DNA from: Cupriavidus taiwanensis
GTDB taxonomy: Bacteria; Pseudomonadota; Gammaproteobacteria; Burkholderiales; Burkholderiaceae
Assembly: GCF_900250115.1 (NCBI RefSeq)
Contig: NZ_LT984803.1
Location: 2,755,583 to 2,819,582, forward strand
DNA: 64,000 nucleotides
Direction: 5' to 3'
The position numbers and the translations under genes were made by a program. Shown here one piece after another: positions 37,711 through 47,414 of the stretch. The first letter of the stretch is position 1. The number at the start of each line of letters is the position of its first letter. A model generated the notes under the pieces. The model was not told where the DNA came from. It searched no databases and saw only the letters and a program-made list of their open reading frames with translations.

Positions 37711-38868
37711 TCAGAAACGGCCCACGCTGCCCGCACGGCGCACCACCGGGCGGTCTTCCTTGCGCGGCGACGGCCAGATGCCCGCCGGGCGATACAGCAT
37801 GACGCCAACCAGGGCCAGGCCGAACAGCAGCTGGCGCAGCACTTCGGCATCGACGATCACATGGCCGAACACGCCGGTCTGGATCGGCTCGGCGACCACG
37901 CGCAGCAGTTCCTGGAAGCCCACCAGCAGCACGCCGCCCAGGATCACCCCCGGGATATGGCCCATGCCGCCCAGCACCACGATCGCCAGCACATAGATCG
38001 ATTCCCACAGCGTGAACGATTCCGGCGAGACGAAGCCCTGGAACGCGCCGAACACCGCGCCCGAGGCGCCGCCGAACGACGCACCCATGGCGAACGCCAG
38101 CAGCTTGATGTTGCGGGTGTTGATGCCCATCGCCTTGGCGGCGATCTCGTCTTCGCGGATGGCAACCCAGGCACGGCCGATGCGCGAGGTCTGCAGGCGC
38201 AGGCACACGAACACGATCACGATGACCAGGAACACCAGCAGGTAGTAGTACATGAACACCGGCGTGAACTTGAGCCCGAAGATCTCGTGCGACTTCGAGA
38301 AATCGAAGCCGAAGATATGCACGGGGTCGACCGCGGTGATGCCCTTGGGACCGTTGGTGATGTTCACCGGGCGGTCCAGGTTGTTCATGAAGATGCGGAT
38401 GATCTCGCCGAAGCCCAGCGTGACGATGGCCAGGTAGTCGCCGCGCAGCTTGAGCGTCGGCGCCCCCAGCAGCACGCCGAAGGTGGCGGCCACCAGGATC
38501 GCCAGCGGCAGCACGAACCACATCGACAGGTGGATGCCGCCCGGGAACAGTTGCTGGATCCACTCGAACTGGTTCGCCAGGTGCGGCGAGCCGAGCAGCG
38601 CCATCATGTAGGCGCCCACCGCGTAGAACGCGATATAGCCCAGGTCAAGCAGGCCGGCAAAGCCGACCACGATGTTCAGGCCCAGCGCCAGCATGATGTA
38701 CAGCAGCGCAAAGTCCAGCACGCGGACCCAGTAGTTGCCGCCCAGGGTCTGGACGATGAACGGTGCGCACAGCGCGACCACCAGGAAGCCAATCAGTGCG
38801 GCCAGGGTCTTGGCCGGCACCTTGGTCGGCGCCGCGACGGCGGCCGTGGATGGAATCGGGGTATTCAT
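37711..38868 (-). CDS. livM: Branched-chain amino acid ABC transporter permease LivM
   Basis: A 385-residue integral membrane subunit. About ten hydrophobic segments are seen, beginning TLAALIGFLVVALCAPFIVQTL, with GLLDLGYIAFYAVGAYMMALL and LKLRGDYLAIVTLGFGEIIRI, the LivM signatures. The ATPase-contact loop is IGRAWVAIREDEIAAKAMGINTRNIKLLAFAMGASFGG. The C-terminal basic tail is cytoplasmic. It is translated between livH and livG with 13-base gaps on both sides. Confidence 0.96.
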   Translation of the reverse strand: MNTPIPSTAAVAAPTKVPAKTLAALIGFLVVALCAPFIVQTLGGNYWVRVLDFALLYIMLALGLNIVVGFAGLLDLGYIAFYAVGAYMMALLGSPHLANQFEWIQQLFPGGIHLSMWFVLPLAILVAATFGVLLGAPTLKLRGDYLAIVTLGFGEIIRIFMNNLDRPVNITNGPKGITAVDPVHIFGFDFSKSHEIFGLKFTPVFMYYYLLVFLVIVIVFVCLRLQTSRIGRAWVAIREDEIAAKAMGINTRNIKLLAFAMGASFGGASGAVFGAFQGFVSPESFTLWESIYVLAIVVLGGMGHIPGVILGGVLLVGFQELLRVVAEPIQTGVFGHVIVDAEVLRQLLFGLALVGVMLYRPAGIWPSPRKEDRPVVRRAGSVGRF

Positions 38869-38881
38869 GGCTTCGCTCTCC

Positions 38882-39817
38882 TCAGGCGCGATCCGCCACG
38901 CGTTCGCCCATGATGCCGGACGGACGGAAGACGAGCACGGTGATCAGTACGATGAAGGCAAAGACGTCCTGGTAGTTCGAGCCGAACACGCCATTGGTCA
39001 GGTCGCCGATATAGCCGGCGCCGAGCGCCTCGATCAGGCCCAGCAGCATGCCGCCGACCATGGCGCCCGCCAGGTTGCCGATGCCGCCCAGCACCGCGGC
39101 GGTAAACGCCTTCAGGCCCGGAATGAAGCCCATGTAGAAATGGGCGTTGCCGTAGTTGGTGGCCATCATCACGCCGGCCAGCGCGGCCAGCGTGGCGCCG
39201 ATCATGAAGGTGGCGGAAATGACGAAATTGGGGTTCACGCCCATCAGGCCGGCCACCTTCTGGTTCTCGGCGGTGGCGCGCATGGCGCGGCCGAGCTTGG
39301 TGCGGTTGACCAGGGCCAGCAGGCCGGACATCACCATCACGGCCATGCCGATGATGACCATCTCCTTGCCGGTGATGGTGGCGCCAGTGGCGCCGATGTC
39401 GATGGGTTCGGACGGCAGCAGCTGCGGGAACGTCAGCGGGTTGCGCGACCAGATCAGCATGCCCACCGTCTGCAGGATGATGGAAACCCCGATCGCGGTG
39501 ATCAGCGGGGCCAGCCGTGGCGCATTGCGCAAGGGCCGGTAGGCGACCCGCTCGATCGAATAGGACAGGATCGCGCAGACCGGCATGGCGATCAGCGTGG
39601 CGATCACCAGCGTCAGCCATTCAGGCAGGCCGGGGGCAAACTTCTGCAATCCGAGGATGGCTGACAGGGCGGTCAGCGCGCCGATCATCAGCACGTCGCC
39701 GTGGGCGAAGTTGATGATGCCGAGAATGCCGTAGACCATGGTGTAACCCAGTGCGATCAGCGCGTAAATGCTGCCGAGCACCAGACCGTTCACGATCTGC
39801 TGGATAAAGATATCCAT
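38882..39817 (-). CDS. livH: Branched-chain amino acid ABC transporter permease LivH
   Basis: A 311-residue membrane subunit pairing with LivM. Signatures: MDIFIQQIVNGLVLGSIYALIALGYTMVYGI at the start, INFAHGDVLMIGA, RPLRNAPRLAPLITAIGVSIILQ, and the coupling loop TKLGRAMRATAENQKVAGLMGVN. First gene of livHMGF. It lies 212 bases after livK beyond a terminator, so the receptor is probably made in excess and the transporter by read-through. Confidence 0.96.
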   Translation of the reverse strand: MDIFIQQIVNGLVLGSIYALIALGYTMVYGILGIINFAHGDVLMIGALTALSAILGLQKFAPGLPEWLTLVIATLIAMPVCAILSYSIERVAYRPLRNAPRLAPLITAIGVSIILQTVGMLIWSRNPLTFPQLLPSEPIDIGATGATITGKEMVIIGMAVMVMSGLLALVNRTKLGRAMRATAENQKVAGLMGVNPNFVISATFMIGATLAALAGVMMATNYGNAHFYMGFIPGLKAFTAAVLGGIGNLAGAMVGGMLLGLIEALGAGYIGDLTNGVFGSNYQDVFAFIVLITVLVFRPSGIMGERVADRA

Positions 39818-39970
39818 GAAAACTCCTGCTTCAGTCCCTGACCTTACGGCATGGTGTGGATGCCGGGGGGACCCTGGTGTGGAATGGGTAACGTTGCGGT
39901 GGTTGCTTTGCTGGTGAGCGGCCTGCCCTGCTCCATCCATGGTAAGGATGCTTCTACATTAGGCGAGGCT

Positions 39971-40008
39971 AAAAAGAACGGCACCGCAAAATACTCACGG
40001 TGCCGTTC
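39971..40008 (-). terminator. Terminator between livK and livHMGF
   Basis: GAACGGCACCG (39976-39986) pairs with CGGTGCCGTTC (39998-40008), 11 bp, with five A on the left that read as T on the minus strand. It follows the livK stop by 21 bases. Confidence 0.88.
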
Positions 40009-40029
40009 GGATGGGCCGGTAAGCCCGGA

Positions 40030-41241
40030 TTACATCTTCACGACGTCGAGGACGGACTTCTTCTTGTCCTTGTACTCGTACAGCGTGATGGTGCCTTCCT
40101 TCATGTCGCCCTTCTCGTCGAAGGCGATATTGCCGATCACGCCCTTGTAGTTGGTCTTGGGCATTTCGGCCAGGATGGCAGCCGGTTCGGTGGAGTTGGC
40201 GCGCTTCATGGCATCGACGATGACCATCACCGCGTCATACGTGAACGGCGCGTAGATCTGCACCGGCGCGTTGAAACGGGCCTGGTAGCGCTTGTCGAAG
40301 TCGGCGCCCTGCTCCATGCGCGACAGGGCCAGGCCTGCCTCCGAGCAGATGATGTTCGACACGGCATCGCCGGCCAGCTGGGCCACCTTGTCGGTACAGA
40401 CACCGTCGCCGCCGACGATCTTGGCAGGGATGCCCAGTTCACGGGCCTGCTTGGCGAACGGGCCGCCAGTGGCGTCCATGCCGCCGTACATGATGACGTC
40501 CGGCTTCTTGCCCTTGATCTTGGTCAGAATCGCCTTGAAGTCGGTGGCCTTGTCGTTGGTAGCTTCACGCGCCACCACGTTCACGCCCGCCGCCTTGGCG
40601 GTCTTCTCGAACTCGTCTGCCAGGCCCTTGCCATAGGCGGTGGCGTCGTCGACGATCGCCACGCTCTTGGCGTGCAGGGTCTTGGCCGCGTAGTTGGCCA
40701 GGGCCGGCCCTTGCTGGGCATCGGTAGCCACCACGCGGTAGGTGGTCTTGAAGCCCTGCTTGGTGTAGTCCGGGTTGGTCGACGACGGCGAGATTTGCAC
40801 GATGCCGGCGTCACTGTAGATCTTGGAGGCCGGGATCGACACGCCCGAGTTCAGGTGGCCGACCACCGCCGCCACCTTGGCGTCGACGAGCTTCTGGGCC
40901 ACGGCGGTGCCGGTTTTGGGGTCGCCGGCATCGTCTTCGCCGATCAGTTCCAGCTTGACCTTCTTGCCACCGACTTCCAGACCGGACTTGTTCACTTCTT
41001 CCACGGCCAGGCGGGCGCCGTTTTCGTTGTCCTTGCCAAGGTGCGCGATGCCGCCGGTCAGCGGGGCCGCATGGCCGATCTTGACGACGGTCTCGCCGCC
41101 ACCGGCCGCAGGCGCTGCCGGAGCCGCGGCTGCCGGCGCCGAAGAGGCCGCATCCGCCGGCTTTTCTTCCTTCTTGCCGCAAGCTGCGACCAGCGCCACT
41201 GCGGCCGCGATCGGCAGAATCTTGGCAAACGTGATTTGCAT
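40030..41241 (-). CDS. livK: Branched-chain amino acid binding protein LivK, lipoprotein form
   Basis: Periplasmic receptor for Leu/Ile/Val, 403 residues. The N-terminus MQITFAKILPIAAAVALVAAC ends in a lipobox (VAAC), so it should be lipid-anchored, unlike the soluble enterobacterial LivK/LivJ. A charged and Ala/Pro-rich linker of about 40 residues (GKKEEKPADAASS, then AAAAPAAPAAGGG) follows before the ligand domain VKIGHAAPLTGGIAHLGKDNENGARLAVEEVN. AGGAG lies upstream of ATG 41241; the longer frame to 41280 adds residues before the signal and is rejected. Confidence 0.94.
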   Translation of the reverse strand: MQITFAKILPIAAAVALVAACGKKEEKPADAASSAPAAAAPAAPAAGGGETVVKIGHAAPLTGGIAHLGKDNENGARLAVEEVNKSGLEVGGKKVKLELIGEDDAGDPKTGTAVAQKLVDAKVAAVVGHLNSGVSIPASKIYSDAGIVQISPSSTNPDYTKQGFKTTYRVVATDAQQGPALANYAAKTLHAKSVAIVDDATAYGKGLADEFEKTAKAAGVNVVAREATNDKATDFKAILTKIKGKKPDVIMYGGMDATGGPFAKQARELGIPAKIVGGDGVCTDKVAQLAGDAVSNIICSEAGLALSRMEQGADFDKRYQARFNAPVQIYAPFTYDAVMVIVDAMKRANSTEPAAILAEMPKTNYKGVIGNIAFDEKGDMKEGTITLYEYKDKKKSVLDVVKM

Positions 41242-41316
41242 GAGTGATCTCCTAGGATTCACAAAAACAGGGATTTGCAACGCCTCCCGGACGTTTCCCT
41301 GGACCGCCGTTGTTTA

Positions 41317-41331
41317 GTTTCAATTTGAAAC
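41317..41331. promoter_or_regulatory. Palindrome at the livK transcription start
   Basis: GTTTCAATTTGAAAC is a perfect 7-1-7 palindrome. With the promoter at 41338-41365 it covers about +1 to +15 of the livK transcript, a position suited to a repressor that blocks initiation or early elongation. The binding protein is not known. Confidence 0.55.
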
Positions 41332-41337
41332 GCGCGC

Positions 41338-41365
41338 ATTGTATCCCCTTTCTTAGTCGATGCAA
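41338..41365 (-). promoter_or_regulatory. Promoter of livK
   Basis: Minus-strand TTGCAT (41365-41360), a 16-base spacer and TACAAT (41343-41338), giving a start near 41331 and a leader of about 90 bases. Confidence 0.7.
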
Positions 41366-41722
41366 TACGCGACGCAACATCCTTGACGATTTACCGCGCA
41401 TTTGAGCTAGGGAATTTCCCCAATGCACAGATTGCGGCAATTCCCGCTCACATGACGCGGCCGCCCCTCCTTCTTACAAGAACCGTGCCTGCGGCGCCCC
41501 AGGCGGCCAGGAAGCATCGCCGGCACCACCTATAATGCACCATTATTAATTAGGCGTTTCATTTATATGGGATCGTGCTTCTCTCTAATGTGCAGAATGT
41601 AGCGCCGCACCATAATAGGGAAAACCCCAGCTTCGGGGATTACCCTGATTTGCGCCACGCACGAATGGCGGGCGCCGCGGCACCAGCAGCGGGCATTAAT
41701 CCCAAGCCGGCGAGCCAGAAAC

Positions 41723-41753
41723 AAAAAGGGCGCCGCAAGCGCGGCGCCCCTTT
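41723..41753 (-). terminator. Terminator after ispH
   Basis: GGGCGCCGC (41728-41736) pairs with GCGGCGCCC (41741-41749) across AAGC. Five A on the left are the T-tract of the minus strand. Confidence 0.88.
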
Positions 41754-41792
41754 ATCAGGCCGGGCATTCGGGCGGGCATGCCCGCGCCATGT

Positions 41793-42758
41793 TCAGGCCG
41801 CTGCGCTGGTGGGCAACAGCCCGCGCGGCAGCGGGAACGCCATGTTTTCCTCGATGCCGTCGAGCGGACGCACCTGGCGCGCACCCAGTTCGCGCAGGCG
41901 CGCGACGATGGACTGGGCCAGCGCTTCCGGCGCCGAGGCCCCGGCGGTCAGGCCGATGCGACGCTTGCCGGCGACCCATTCGGACCGCACCTGCTCGGGC
42001 GCGTCCACCATATAGGCCGGCACGCCCAGGCGCTCGGCCAGCTCGCGCAGGCGGTTGGAGTTGGAGCTGTTGGGGCTGCCGACCACGATCACCACCTCGA
42101 CCTGCGGCGCCATGAACTTCACCGCGTCCTGGCGGTTTTGCGTGGCATAGCAGATGTCCTGCTTCTTGGGCTCGCGGATCTCCGGGAAGCGGGCCTTGAG
42201 CGCGGCCACGATCTCGCTGGTCTCGTCCACCGACAGCGTGGTCTGGGTGACATAGGCCAGCCGCGACGGATCGGCGATCTGCAGCGTCCCGACATCGCCG
42301 ACCGACTCGACCAGCACCATGCCACCGTTGGCCTGGCCCATGGTGCCTTCGACCTCGGGGTGGCCGCGATGGCCGATCATCACGATCTCGCAGCCCTGCG
42401 CGCGCAGCTTGCTGACTTCGACATGCACCTTGGTCACCAGCGGGCAGGTCGCATCGAACACGTGCAATCCGCGCCGGGCCGCGTCTTCGCGCACTTCGCG
42501 CGACACGCCATGGGCGCTGAAGATGACGGTGGCGCCGGCGGGCACCTCGTCGAGCTCGCCCACGAACACCGCGCCCTTGCGGCGCAGGTCGGCCACCACA
42601 TAGGCGTTGTGGACGATTTCATGGCGGACGTAGATAGGGGCGCCGAAGCGCTCGAGCGCGCGCTCGACGATCTCGATGGCGCGGTCCACGCCGGCGCAGA
42701 AGCCGCGCGGCTGGGCCATCAGGATTTCTGCGTCGGTTGCGGGGGTCAGGTCGGGCAT
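41793..42758 (-). CDS. ispH: 4-hydroxy-3-methylbut-2-enyl diphosphate reductase
   Basis: IspH is the last enzyme of the MEP isoprenoid pathway, making IPP and DMAPP with a [4Fe-4S] cluster. The 321-residue protein has the three cluster cysteines C21 ([12 protein letters not shown]), C105 ([11 protein letters not shown]) and C203 ([10 protein letters not shown]), plus [14 protein letters not shown] and GASAPEALA. It follows fkpB by 35 bases, an association common in proteobacteria. Confidence 0.97.
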   Translation of the reverse strand: MPDLTPATDAEILMAQPRGFCAGVDRAIEIVERALERFGAPIYVRHEIVHNAYVVADLRRKGAVFVGELDEVPAGATVIFSAHGVSREVREDAARRGLHVFDATCPLVTKVHVEVSKLRAQGCEIVMIGHRGHPEVEGTMGQANGGMVLVESVGDVGTLQIADPSRLAYVTQTTLSVDETSEIVAALKARFPEIREPKKQDICYATQNRQDAVKFMAPQVEVVIVVGSPNSSNSNRLRELAERLGVPAYMVDAPEQVRSEWVAGKRRIGLTAGASAPEALAQSIVARLRELGARQVRPLDGIEENMAFPLPRGLLPTSAAA

Positions 42759-42793
42759 GCTGCGGTATCCGGACAGGTTCGACGTGGCGACGT

Positions 42794-43282
42794 TCAGAGA
42801 ATGCCGATCAGCTGCACGTCGAACAGGATGGTCTGCCCAGCCAGCGGATGGTTGAAGTCGAACAACGCGGCGGTCTCGCCAATCTCCTTGAGCACGCCGG
42901 CGTACTTGCCACCGCCGGGCGCGTTGAACTCGACCAGGTCACCCGGGCTGTAGTCCTCTTCGAACGAACTGTTCTCGCGCAGCGTGGCCAGCGACACCCA
43001 CTGCAGCAGTTCGGCGTTGCGCGGGCCGAAGGCCTGCTCCGGCGCCAGGCGGTAGGTCATGCGTTCGCCTTCGGGCATGCCCAGCAGCGCCTGCTCGAGC
43101 GTGGGCGCGAACTGGCCCTGGCCCAGCAGCAGCGTCGCAGGCTTTTCTTCGAACGTGCTGACGACCTCGGTGCCGTTCTCGAGCGCGATGCTGTAGTGCA
43201 AGGTCAGGAAGGAGTCGGCCTGGACAGTCTTGCGGCCAGCCGTGCCGCCGTCGGCTTCCGACGCGAAAGTTTGCAAATTCAT
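42794..43282 (-). CDS. fkpB: FKBP-type peptidyl-prolyl isomerase, SlpA type
   Basis: A 162-residue PPIase with an FKBP fold interrupted by an IF (insert-in-flap) chaperone domain. [51 protein letters not shown] and [12 protein letters not shown] mark the SlpA/SlyD class. It lacks the His-rich metal tail of SlyD. It catalyses prolyl isomerisation in the cytoplasm and is cotranscribed with ispH. It diverges from radC across 96 bases. Confidence 0.93.
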   Translation of the reverse strand: MNLQTFASEADGGTAGRKTVQADSFLTLHYSIALENGTEVVSTFEEKPATLLLGQGQFAPTLEQALLGMPEGERMTYRLAPEQAFGPRNAELLQWVSLATLRENSSFEEDYSPGDLVEFNAPGGGKYAGVLKEIGETAALFDFNHPLAGQTILFDVQLIGIL

Positions 43283-43378
43283 GGGTGATCAACCAAGGAA
43301 CAACCCGTATTGTATTCGACTGGCCCATTGCCCGCCGCCCCAGGGCCGCAGGCCCTGTTCCCGACGCGACTACCCTGG

Positions 43379-44071
43379 ATGCCCATGACCATTGCCAAAT
43401 GGCCCGCCTGCGAGCGGCCCCGCGAGAAACTGCTGGAAAGCGGCGCTGCCGCCCTGTCTGATGCCGAATTGCTGGCCGTGCTGCTGCGCGTGGGCGCGGC
43501 GGGCAAAAGTGCCGTGGACCTGGCACGCGAACTGCTGCACCGCTTTGGCTCGCTGACCGCCCTGTTCGCCGCCGAGGGCAACGCCCTGGCCGGCGTGCGC
43601 GGCATGGGCACCGCAAAATTCGCCCAACTGCAAGCCATCCCCGAGCTCGCCCGGCGCGCGCTGGCCGAGTCGCTGCGGCTGCCGGCCGGCTTCAACTCAC
43701 CGGAGTCGGTGCGCAGTTACCTGCGCCTGACGCTGGCACCGCTGCAGCATGAGGTCTTCCTGTGCCTGTTCCTGGACCCCGGCAACCGCATGCTTGCCAG
43801 CGAGGAGCTGTTTCGCGGCACGCTGACACGGACCTCGGTGTACCCGCGCGAGGTGGCGCGCCACGCCCTGTCGCATAACGCGGCCGGCATCATCGTCGCC
43901 CACAACCATCCGCGCGGCACCACCGAACCGAGCCAGAGCGACATCCACCTGACGCGCGAACTGGCGCGCACGCTCGACCTGATCGATGTGCGGCTGCTCG
44001 ACCACTTCATCGTGGCAGGGCAGGAAATCCGCTCGCTGGCCGAATCCTGCGAGCGCCTTCCCGGGTTGTGA
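43379..44071 (+). CDS. radC: RadC family JAB/JAMM protein
   Basis: A 230-residue RadC protein. The N-terminal part has ACERPREKLLESGAAALSDAELLAVLLRVGAAGKSAVDLARELL and the helix-hairpin-helix VRGMGTAKFAQLQA; the C-terminal JAMM metalloprotease domain shows HNHPRGTTEPSQSD. Its DNA-repair role is disputed, as the original E. coli radC phenotype was due to recG. ATG 43379 or 43385 (MTIAKWP) are both possible. The N-terminal open frame to 43310 runs into the fkpB promoter. Confidence 0.93.
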   Translation: MPMTIAKWPACERPREKLLESGAAALSDAELLAVLLRVGAAGKSAVDLARELLHRFGSLTALFAAEGNALAGVRGMGTAKFAQLQAIPELARRALAESLRLPAGFNSPESVRSYLRLTLAPLQHEVFLCLFLDPGNRMLASEELFRGTLTRTSVYPREVARHALSHNAAGIIVAHNHPRGTTEPSQSDIHLTRELARTLDLIDVRLLDHFIVAGQEIRSLAESCERLPGL

Positions 44072-44142
44072 TGCCTACGCCACGGCATGAACCGCGACAA
44101 TGAACCGGGTGCAACACTGGCAATGGCGAAGCACAGAAGGCA

Positions 44143-44172
44143 TTGATCCGCTGAGTGAATCCGGTCTATAAT
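44143..44172 (+). promoter_or_regulatory. Promoter of rpmB-rpmG
   Basis: TTGATC (44143-44148), an 18-base spacer, then TATAAT (44167-44172), about 100 bases before rpmB. Confidence 0.75.
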
Positions 44173-44273
44173 GCCCGTTTTGCTGAAGTCTCAACCGCTG
44201 CAGTCCGGGCCCGCGCGCCTTTTGTTGATCTGTTGCGAACATTGTCCACGAATAGAAGATTTAGGAGTGCTTC

Positions 44274-44507
44274 ATGGCACGCGTCTGTCAAGTGACCGGG
44301 AAAGCGCCGATGGTCGGCAACAACGTTTCCCACGCAAACAACAAGACCAAGCGCCGTTTTCTGCCCAACCTGCAGAATCGTCGTTTCTTCGTTGAATCCG
44401 AAAACCGCTGGGTGAGCCTGCGCGTCTCGAACGCCGGCCTGCGCCTGATCGACAAGAAAGGCATCGACTCCGTGCTCGCCGACCTGCGTGCACGCGGCGA
44501 AGTCTAA
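44274..44507 (+). CDS. rpmB: 50S ribosomal protein L28
   Basis: A 77-residue L28. It starts [32 protein letters not shown], the standard sequence, and ends [20 protein letters not shown]. It has one cysteine and no zinc-ribbon pairs. TAGGAGTGCTTC precedes the ATG. It is followed by rpmG after 13 bases, the usual bacterial pair. Confidence 0.98.
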   Translation: MARVCQVTGKAPMVGNNVSHANNKTKRRFLPNLQNRRFFVESENRWVSLRVSNAGLRLIDKKGIDSVLADLRARGEV

Positions 44508-44520
44508 TTAGGAGTACATC

Positions 44521-44691
44521 ATGGCAAGCAAGGGCGGCCGCGACAAGATCAAGCTGGAATCGACCGCAGGTACCGGTCACTTCTACACCACCACCAAGAA
44601 CAAGCGCACCATGCCGGAAAAGATGGAGATCATGAAGTTCGATCCCGTCGCCCGCAAGCACGTCGCTTACAAGGAAACCAAGATCAAGTAA
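44521..44691 (+). CDS. rpmG: 50S ribosomal protein L33
   Basis: A 56-residue L33 starting [20 protein letters not shown] and ending [14 protein letters not shown]. It contains no cysteine, so it is the zinc-independent form. TAGGAGTACATC stands before the ATG. Second gene of rpmB-rpmG and closed by the terminator at 44714. Confidence 0.97.
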   Translation: MASKGGRDKIKLESTAGTGHFYTTTKNKRTMPEKMEIMKFDPVARKHVAYKETKIK

Positions 44692-44713
44692 TTGATCCGG
44701 TATCCCGCCAGAA

Positions 44714-44740
44714 AGCCCCGCCCTGCCGCGGGGCTTTTTG
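44714..44740 (+). terminator. Intrinsic terminator after rpmG
   Basis: AGCCCCGC (44714-44721) pairs with GCGGGGCT (44728-44735), followed by TTTTGTT. Confidence 0.92.
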
Positions 44741-44768
44741 TTGCCCGTCGATTTTGTTGCCCGTCGAT
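44736..44768. repeat. Tandem duplication of a 16-bp unit
   Basis: TTTTGTTGCCCGTCGAT occurs twice in a row, overlapping by one base (period 16), and a decayed third copy (AATGCCCATCGAT) follows. It starts in the T-tract of the rpmG terminator and gives a second T-run. Confidence 0.7.
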
Positions 44769-44885
44769 AATGCCCATCGATTGCACATCGGCCCCCTCGC
44801 GCTGATGCACGGGATGGCGCACCGGGTGTAGACTTTGCCGTTTCCCCCAATCTGCCAAGCGCCCTGCCGGCGCTCTCCTTGCACC

Positions 44886-46478
44886 ATGAATTACGACGTC
44901 GCCATCGTCGGCAGCGGCCTGGCCGGCCTTACGGTCGCATTGCAACTGGCCGACACCCACCGGGTGGCCATCCTCAGCAAGCGCGCCATGACGCAAGGCG
45001 CCAGCGACTGGGCGCAGGGCGGCATCGCCGCGGTGCTGGACTCCGGCGACAGCCACGACGAGCACACCCAGGACACCCTCCTTGCCGGTGCCGGGCTATG
45101 CGATGAGGAAGCCACCCGCTTTATCGTCGAGCACGGGCGCGAGGCGATCCAGTGGCTGATCGACCGGGGCGTGCCCTTTACCCGCGACGCGCAGGCCGAG
45201 CTAGGCTTCCACCTGACGCGCGAAGGCGGCCATAGCCGCCGGCGCATCATCCACGCCGCCGACGCCACCGGCCACGCGGTGGTCAGCACGCTGCTGCAGC
45301 AGGCCACGCGGCACCCGAACATCACCATCCTGGAAGACCACTTCGCGATCGACCTGATCACTTCGCGTAAGATGGGGCTGCCGGGCAACCGCTGCTATGG
45401 CCTTTACGTGTTGGACGACCGCACCGGGGCGGTGCACACCATCACCGCGACGCATACCGTGCTCGCTGCCGGCGGTGCGGGCAAGGTTTACCTCTACACC
45501 ACCAATCCGGATACGGCCACCGGTGACGGCATTGCCATGGCCTGGCGCGCAGGCTGCCGGGTGTCGAACATGGAATTCATCCAGTTCCACCCCACCTGCC
45601 TGTACCACCCTTATGCCAAGTCCTTCCTGATTTCCGAAGCCGTGCGTGGCGAAGGCGGCCTGCTCAAGCTGCCCGACGGCACGCGCTTCATGCCCGAACA
45701 CGATGAACGCGCCGAACTGGCGCCGCGCGACGTGGTGGCGCGCGCGATCGACTTCGAAATGAAGAAGCGCGGGCTGGACTGCGTCTATCTCGACATCACG
45801 CACCAGCCTGAGGCCTTCCTGAAGGAACACTTCCCCACCATCCATGCGCGCTGCCTGGAACTGGGCATCGATATCACGCGCGAGCCGATTCCGGTGGTGC
45901 CGGCCGCGCACTACACCTGCGGCGGCGTGGTCACCGACACCTCGGGACGCACCGACATCGGCAACCTCTACGCCGTCGGCGAGACCGCCTGCACCGGCCT
46001 GCACGGCGCCAACCGGCTGGCTTCGAACTCGCTGCTCGAATGCATGGTGATCGGCCGTGCCGCCGCCGAAGACATCGCCTCGCAGGACAAGGCCGGCGTG
46101 CCCGATATCACGCTGCCGGCGTGGGACGAGAGCCGCGTCTCCGACGCCGACGAAGAAGTCGTGGTGTCGCACAACTGGGACGAGCTGCGCCGCATGATGT
46201 GGAACTACGTCGGCATCGTGCGCACCAGCAAGCGCCTGGAACGCGCGCAGCACCGCATCGTGCTGCTGCGCGAAGAGATTGCCGAGTATTACGCCAATTT
46301 CCGCGTCACCACCGACCTGCTGGAACTGCGCAACCTGGTGGAAGTGGCTTCGCTGATCGTGGACAGCGCCTACTCGCGGCATGAAAGCCGCGGGCTGCAT
46401 TTCAGCCGCGACTATCCGGATTCGTTGCCGAAGGCGCTGCCGACGGTAATGCAGCCGCCCGCCGGTCGCAAGCGTTGA
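44886..46478 (+). CDS. nadB: L-aspartate oxidase
   Basis: NadB oxidises L-aspartate to iminoaspartate with FAD, the first step of NAD synthesis. The 530-residue flavoprotein has the dinucleotide motif [15 protein letters not shown] (5-19), [47 protein letters not shown] and [22 protein letters not shown] 44886 begins right at the FAD strand; the upstream open frame is rejected. It faces nadC-nadA tail to tail, so the three pathway genes are not one operon. Confidence 0.97.
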   Translation: MNYDVAIVGSGLAGLTVALQLADTHRVAILSKRAMTQGASDWAQGGIAAVLDSGDSHDEHTQDTLLAGAGLCDEEATRFIVEHGREAIQWLIDRGVPFTRDAQAELGFHLTREGGHSRRRIIHAADATGHAVVSTLLQQATRHPNITILEDHFAIDLITSRKMGLPGNRCYGLYVLDDRTGAVHTITATHTVLAAGGAGKVYLYTTNPDTATGDGIAMAWRAGCRVSNMEFIQFHPTCLYHPYAKSFLISEAVRGEGGLLKLPDGTRFMPEHDERAELAPRDVVARAIDFEMKKRGLDCVYLDITHQPEAFLKEHFPTIHARCLELGIDITREPIPVVPAAHYTCGGVVTDTSGRTDIGNLYAVGETACTGLHGANRLASNSLLECMVIGRAAAEDIASQDKAGVPDITLPAWDESRVSDADEEVVVSHNWDELRRMMWNYVGIVRTSKRLERAQHRIVLLREEIAEYYANFRVTTDLLELRNLVEVASLIVDSAYSRHESRGLHFSRDYPDSLPKALPTVMQPPAGRKR

Positions 46479-46497
46479 CGACGCGCTTGCCAGGCTG

Positions 46498-46528
46498 AAC
46501 GGGGTGGCGCCGCATGGCCCACCCCGTT
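46498..46528. terminator. Hairpin between convergent nadB and nadC
   Basis: AACGGGGTGG (46498-46507) pairs with CCACCCCGTT (46519-46528). T-tracts are poor, but it lies midway between two convergent stops. Confidence 0.55.
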
Positions 46529-46550
46529 ATGCATTTGGCCGGAGCCACCC

Positions 46551-47414
46551 TCAGCCGACGATCCGCAGGGAGTAGTCGGTCGCGCGCACGTCCTTGGTCA
46601 ACGCGCCCACCGAGATGCGGTCGACGCCCGTCTCGGCGAAGGTGCGGATGGTGTCGGCATTGACGCCGCCCGACACTTCCAGCAGTGCCCCGCCCTGGTT
46701 GATCCTCACCGCGTCGTGCATCATCGGCACGGTGAAGTTGTCGATCAGCACCGACGTGGCACCGGCCGCCAGCGCTTCCTCCAGTTCGGCCAGGCTCTCG
46801 ACCTCGATCTGCACCGACGCCTGCGTATCGAGCGCCAGCGCCGCCCGCATCGCCGCGCCGATGCTGCCGGCCGCGGCGATATGGTTTTCCTTGATCAGGA
46901 TGCCGTCATACAGCGCCAGGCGCTGGTTCTCGCCGCCGCCGATGCGCACCGCGTACTTCTGCGCAAGCCGCAGCCCCGGCAGCGTCTTGCGCGTGTCGAG
47001 CACGCGCGCACGGGTGCCGGCGATCAGGTCGGCGTAGCGGCGCGTGGCGGTGGCCACGCCGGACAGCAGCTGCAGGAAATTCAGCGACGGACGCTCGGCC
47101 GTCAGCAGCGAACGCGCCGGGCCCGTGATCTCGCACACCACCGAATCCGGCGCCATGCGCGCCCCCTCTTGCTGCAGCCAGCGCACTTGCAGCGCCGGAT
47201 CGACCGCGCGCATGCACGCGTCGAACCATGGCTGGCCGCACAGCACCGCCGACTCGCGCACGATCACGCGCGCGTGCGCGGCCTTGTCCGCCGGCACCAG
47301 CAGGCCGGTCAGGTCGCCGCTGCCGACATCCTCGGCGATGGCGGCCTGCACATTGCCCTGCAGCGCTGCCTGCAGCGCCGGGCCGTAGCTATCGAAAACC
47401 GGATTCACGCTCAT
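46551..47414 (-). CDS. nadC: Nicotinate-nucleotide pyrophosphorylase (carboxylating)
   Basis: NadC converts quinolinate and PRPP to nicotinate mononucleotide, CO2 and pyrophosphate. The 287-residue protein shows [81 protein letters not shown] and [32 protein letters not shown], the full quinolinate phosphoribosyltransferase set. Its ATG overlaps the nadA stop (ATGA). Confidence 0.97.
   Translation of the reverse strand: MSVNPVFDSYGPALQAALQGNVQAAIAEDVGSGDLTGLLVPADKAAHARVIVRESAVLCGQPWFDACMRAVDPALQVRWLQQEGARMAPDSVVCEITGPARSLLTAERPSLNFLQLLSGVATATRRYADLIAGTRARVLDTRKTLPGLRLAQKYAVRIGGGENQRLALYDGILIKENHIAAAGSIGAAMRAALALDTQASVQIEVESLAELEEALAAGATSVLIDNFTVPMMHDAVRINQGGALLEVSGGVNADTIRTFAETGVDRISVGALTKDVRATDYSLRIVG

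Larger units (their letters stand above)
41242..41792. other. 551-bp intergenic region upstream of livK
   Basis: Contains the livK promoter and palindrome, then an unexplained AT-rich stretch (41525-41640) with TATAAT at 41531-41536 on the plus strand, the hairpin CCCC-AGCTT-GGGG near 41626-41639, and the ispH terminator (41723-41749). No protein gene was recognised; short ORFs here show no family features. Confidence 0.6.

Noticed and set aside
44835..44885. N-terminal extension of nadB to 44835
   Set aside because: The FAD-binding strand begins at ATG 44886; the extension is Cys/Pro-rich and atypical.
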